A stretch of 64,000 nucleotides of DNA. Origin: Purshia tridentata. Taxonomy: Eukaryota; Streptophyta; Magnoliopsida; Rosales; Rosaceae. The stretch covers positions 58,673 through 122,672 of the forward strand of contig QANT01005302.1 of NCBI GenBank assembly GCA_003254885.1, read 5' to 3'. A model generated the notes under the pieces. It made no database searches and was not told the origin of the DNA. It saw only the letters and a program-made list of their open reading frames with translations. This document shows positions 59,524-64,000 of this stretch, piece after piece (the first letter of the stretch is position 1; each line of letters starts with the position of its first letter). A program made the translations under genes and the position numbers.

Positions 59524-62500
59524 TTAATCCCATGACACAATATTGTGATTTCCTGAATTATTCATTTTTTAAGTTTCACCTCAAAGTTAGATCATCATTA
59601 TCAAAAATTAACTAAATTAAAAATAATTCAGTCATCTAACTTACTAAATTCTATAACTATGCTTAATTCTACACTCTAGCTAACACAATGCTATTATATA
59701 TAAGTACCAAAATCATTGCCAAAATAAATTAATTAGCAGGTAATAATTCTATATTTCTTAGACAAGAGACACGTTGTGCAGGGGACCAGTACATTTTCAT
59801 AGTCATCTAAACCTATTTTAGGGAAGAATATTTTATCTGAATGATGCTGATTGGTGCTTGACATGTGTTTCTAGGTTTGTTATAGGCAATTGTTCAAAAA
59901 CAGAAATGAGACACTACGAGACTCCAAAATGAGAATGTCAAAAAAAGAGGCTAAACAAGATGACTATCATTTTGACACATCAACCAAATGTGAAAGGCAA
60001 GAAACTCAATTGTGCCTCGCCATTTGTTCCACACCAATCGCTGTATATCATATACTGTGGACGCTAGAGTTGTCTGGGCCCAAATCTGAGAAAGAAACGG
60101 ACCCAGACCAAAGGTGAAGCCCAAATCCGAGAAAGAAATGGGCCCAGTCCAAAAGTGAAACCCAAACGAAGAATAAATCCCAAACGAGCAAAGGGTGCCG
60201 ATCGAAATCCAAGAATAAACAATAAAGAACCTTAAATTACAATAATAACCCATTTATCCCCATTAAACCGCCACGTATTTAAAGAAAGGCGTCAACGATC
60301 AAATACATTAAAAAGGCATAACGGGAAGAAAGGGCTCGAAGGCAAGAAATAATGGAAAAAAAAATTGCTTTACTATAAAAAGTAACATACCCCCAAGCAA
60401 AAAAGGGGAGATCAATATTGGAAAAATATGAAGAAATATAATGAAACTTTACTCATTGAAGTATCGAAGTGTCTTTGCAGGTACACCCTTCGGCAGAATT
60501 TCAACAACATAAAGGACGAAAATTTGGAAGGTGATGCAGCAATCAAGAGGAAGGCTTTCGGTTGATTGATTTATTGTTGCTTGTTAAAATAAGACTAAAC
60601 GAGAATTTTAGCATCAACGTTTACCAAGAAGATGCATGCATGATAATTTCAATAAAGATAGCGAAAATTATTTCAAAATGAATTTCAAAATTTTAATAAA
60701 TAATAAGAGCACAACTAATTTGCAAGTCTATTAATTTAAATTTAAAAAAAAAAAATAGGAGTTTAGGAACTTACAAGAACCAAATTTGAATGTTTGGCTA
60801 ATATTTAACATCCATATATAAGTAATTTGAACTTCTTCTTCTTGGTGTTGAATTACGCAAGATCGAGTTGTTCTCTTCAGAACCATATATGCTTCTTTTT
60901 GTGAGAAGTAAAACCACGAACCTCAGTTTCATTTTGTGAGATTGAGGGCCAGATCGATCAAGGGTTTTGGCTCCAAAAGTTCTTCACCTCTCTATGATAT
61001 AAGAATTTAATTAATACTACATAGAAGAAAATTACACACCAATTAAGCTAGCTTTAGTGCACAAAAGAGTTAGGTAGGTGGGTGTGTTTTTCCACTCTTT
61101 TTGCAACATTTTCAAATGCAAATAAGTTCCTCTATAAAGGCTTAAGATGACAAGTCACAATCTCATTAGAACTCCATCTCTTATTTAGATTTGATAATTA
61201 TCGTTGTACATATATAATTCTATCTTTTTGTTACTTACAGAAAATTAAAAGGACCAAAAAATTAATTAATAATATAAGCAGCTACAAAAGGGGCTGACCA
61301 ATATGCCAGCAACCATAAAAACACAAATACAACTGAAAAGGCAAGATCGTCAACCCAAAGAGCCTGCAAGAAACGCCAAACTAAAGAGTGATATACTCTC
61401 AACAATTAATTAATTAGGATACATAAGATTAATATATCCTCTAAGATAATTATAATTTCTTAAGGATGATCTTATCATCAAATAGCTCCAAAAATTATCT
61501 TAATTAAAATGATGATAACATAATTCATCTAGTTAATTATCTAACATGCCATGTAACATCCAAGTATATATTGTAGTGCATTGTACCACCAATTTGGTGA
61601 TTTTTAATGTGGCTTCGCAGTTGCATACATACCGTATTGAATATTATAACGAAGGAAACTTCAGGGTCGTCTAAGATTTAATGGAAAATATATATACACA
61701 TTTGAGTTGACTATATTCTTTGTGAAGTTCATAATATTCCATACACTACATACAAATGGCCAATAGGTGAATTTTCAGTCATAGCTACATAAAAATCTGT
61801 GACAAATTTCAATTCAGTCAATGTCATTCCCTTTATTAGGTAGAAGCAAAGTGAAACAAATGGTATATATATGGGAAATGATTCTCAATATATAAAATCC
61901 TTAAAAGCTGAGAATGAAGTTTGATATGTTGGGGATATATATTCATCATATGAACAAAGGCAAAATATATGCCTTGGTTCAAGTCCTTAATTGGTTCTCA
62001 AAGTGTATGATTAGAGAAAATAAAATTCTAATTAAGCCATATAATAAATGGCCAATTAAATAACACTTGTAGTTATTACTATATATTTTGTGTTGGGGTT
62101 TTTCAGTCCCTATAAATTTAACATATACCAATATACCCTTATAATTCATATTCTGTTGCACTTAATTTGGAACTTAATTTGTCAATGAAATGATGATGTG
62201 GTCATCACGTACTTGCCCTAAGAAGGGGTATTTTTATCATTTCATGTGGCTTTAGAACTTCTCAACCGCCAATTCATCACCAATACGAATTTTAAAGGAT
62301 TTTTAATTGTTCAGAAAATTAGAAAATTCAATTTAATTAATTAGGGGTGGCCGCATCAATTCGATCATATGTTCGCGCGAGTTATTGATAGACTTAAAGA
62401 CTTGGTTTCAAATATAGCAACCTAATATGAATTAAAGGGGGTATGGTTGTATATTTACAAATTATATAGGGATAAAATTAGAAACTCCAACAAGCTAGAG

Positions 62501-64000
62501 CAACTAATAGTGTAATTTTGGCAGTATAAATAATTGAATAAAATTTAGTTTTTTATTTATTATTTTAATTATATTTTGAGAGAATTTAATTTAGTTCTAG
62601 ACCTATCAAGAGCTTTTTTACTTTATTTTTCAATATGACATATAAGATTAAAGGCTAATTACAAATAAATTATAAATTTTTTCAAAGTTATATATTAGTC
62701 AATTTACTTTTTTATAATTTCATTTTAAACTCCATTGATCAAAATGAAAAAAAGCTAAATTAAAATAAATCAACAAAAACATATTACTAGATATATATAT
62801 ATATATATATGCAGATTTAGATTTGTATTATGTTTGTGTTTAACTGATATGCAACAAAACTGTTAGGGTTTAGCTCCCACCCAAAACCACATTTATATAT
62901 TCTAAGCTTTATTTCTATACCCTAAATCAAATCAAGAGCAACATCGTAATTTTATGCCTATAAATAATAAAAAAATGGAATGCGAATATAGATATTTTCT
63001 AATGCATCAAAATACATGAAATCAAAAAATGGATTGGGCTTAGTGACTAATATGAGATAAATTTCAATACTTATTGATTTTTTATGAGAAAATTAAGAAA
63101 AATTGCATTGATCATTATGTAATATTAAAATATTTTATTGATTTAAATGTAATTTGCTATAAGATTAATTTAAATGGATGCAACCTTTTTTTTTTTCTCT
63201 ATTAATAAACATGCTGCCAAATACATGTACTTCTGATGAATCTTGATTATATATATCCTTCATGAAAAGCACAAAATTCACGCATATACTAATTAGTTGC
63301 TCATACATAGACTTTCATATAAAGATCGATGACGATATATTCTTATGTATACAGAAGCAAACAGAGAAAACTTCACACGTCACTGCCTTAATAGCTAGCT
63401 AGAGATAAACATGAAACATGCATGCCTGGTACTTGCATGACCTGCTTATAGCCTATTAATTAAACTTAATTAGCAAATAATAGTGTCTATGTTTATAATT
63501 AATTAATCATCCAAAAAGGTTAAAAGGGGTTGGCTTTTTTCTGGACACCTAAGCATCACATGGGGACGAGTACGTGGTCCATCCATATCGCCTGAAAATT
63601 AAATCTGTGCTGCCGCCGCCCTAACTTAATATGCTCCCAATTATGCAGATTATATGTATTATAATTAAAGAGCACAACGGTTGGCTCTTTAGACTAAAAA
63701 CAAACAATTTTACCAGCAAACCTACTTAATGAAGATTTCTTATGTGAGTAATGATTTATGGTCAGTAAACTTGGATCATACAATATTAAAATATGCACAA
63801 CTTTTTCAATAATTCGTCTAATATAACATCATCAAGTGTGATCTTTTGTATAATCATTGTGAACATGAGATTTCATTATGTGACCAATTATGGTTAAAAA
63901 AAAATATATATATATATATATATGTGACAAGGTGTTATGACTTATGAGCAAGAAATGTAATTTCGATTTCGTTGGAAATTTCGATGGAAATTTCGACGGA
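59524..64000. other. AT-rich intergenic region, no gene recognised
   Basis: Several kilobases with many homopolymer and AT runs (for example 62786-62810 and 63903-63923). A 41-bp-period repeat with GGGCCC-type runs lies at 60078-60163. The last about 40 bases (63958-64000) repeat a TTTCGATGGAAA/TTTCGACGGA pattern cut by the window edge. I see no open frame with family features, tRNA or other RNA gene. Confidence 0.5.
60078..60163. repeat. Two-unit imperfect tandem repeat, period about 41 bp
   Basis: GCCCAAATCTGAGAAAGAAA at 60078 recurs as GCCCAAATCCGAGAAAGAAA at 60119, each followed by a CCCAG-CCAAA segment and GTGAA. Repeated GGCCC-rich units of this kind are common inside LTRs, but I found no LTR ends. 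Confidence 0.7.

Noticed and set aside
1-64000. CRISPR arrays, bacterial operons, viral or toxin genes
   Set aside because: None seen. Genes are intron-rich plant genes; repeats are microsatellites and plant transposable elements.

Overview
This is plant nuclear DNA: AT-rich, with many introns, several kinds of transposable element, and genes of plant-only families. The protein families and repeat types fit a eudicot. I suspect a woody rosid such as Rosaceae, but no single base proves that. By following reading frames across splice sites I reconstructed five intact protein-coding genes. Their codon phases close exactly across every exon.

Region by region. (1) 1-19,920 holds two tandem, same-strand cyclic nucleotide-gated channel genes: CNGC-A, CDS 1875-10275, 736 aa, and CNGC-B, CDS 13974-19547, 734 aa. 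Exon phases match throughout and only the last exon differs in length. Each has an intron in the 5' leader, a start-stop upstream ORF (AUGUAA) just before the true start, and the same perfect 14-bp MYB-like palindrome in its promoter. Insertions and deletions in the introns date the duplication. A small LTR element (TRIM) is older than it; a Mutator-like MITE and a solo LTR in CNGC-B, and a 142-bp tandem duplication in CNGC-A, are younger. (2) 21,834-28,373, minus strand: a 12-exon gene for a 390-aa chloroplast DUF1995 protein resembling LOW PSII ACCUMULATION 3, with a 31-nt micro-exon. (3) 31,111-51,789, plus strand: a 36-exon, 1468-aa ABCC-type (MRP) transporter matching the ABCC13 lineage. 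Its second intron appears to be a 90-nt U12-type AT-AC intron. Other introns hold LINE relics, a complete TRIM with a perfect target-site duplication, and a compound microsatellite. (4) 54,951-57,727, minus strand: a three-exon HOOKLESS1-like GNAT acetyltransferase, 405 aa, whose second intron uses a GC donor. (5) 57,728-64,000: intergenic DNA with microsatellites and a Tourist-like MITE; I see no gene.

The genes are functionally unrelated (Ca2+-permeable channels, photosystem II assembly, a full-size ABC transporter, hormone-linked growth control). Apart from the CNGC tandem pair this looks like an ordinary eudicot gene neighbourhood. The points most worth following are the conserved AUGUAA minimal uORFs and shared palindrome of the CNGC pair, the AT-AC intron of the ABC transporter, and the transposon-based relative dating of the duplication. 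I found no wholly new biological system. All coordinates were counted by hand from the printed sequence; exon borders were checked for splice dinucleotides and phase, but no expression data or database search was available.
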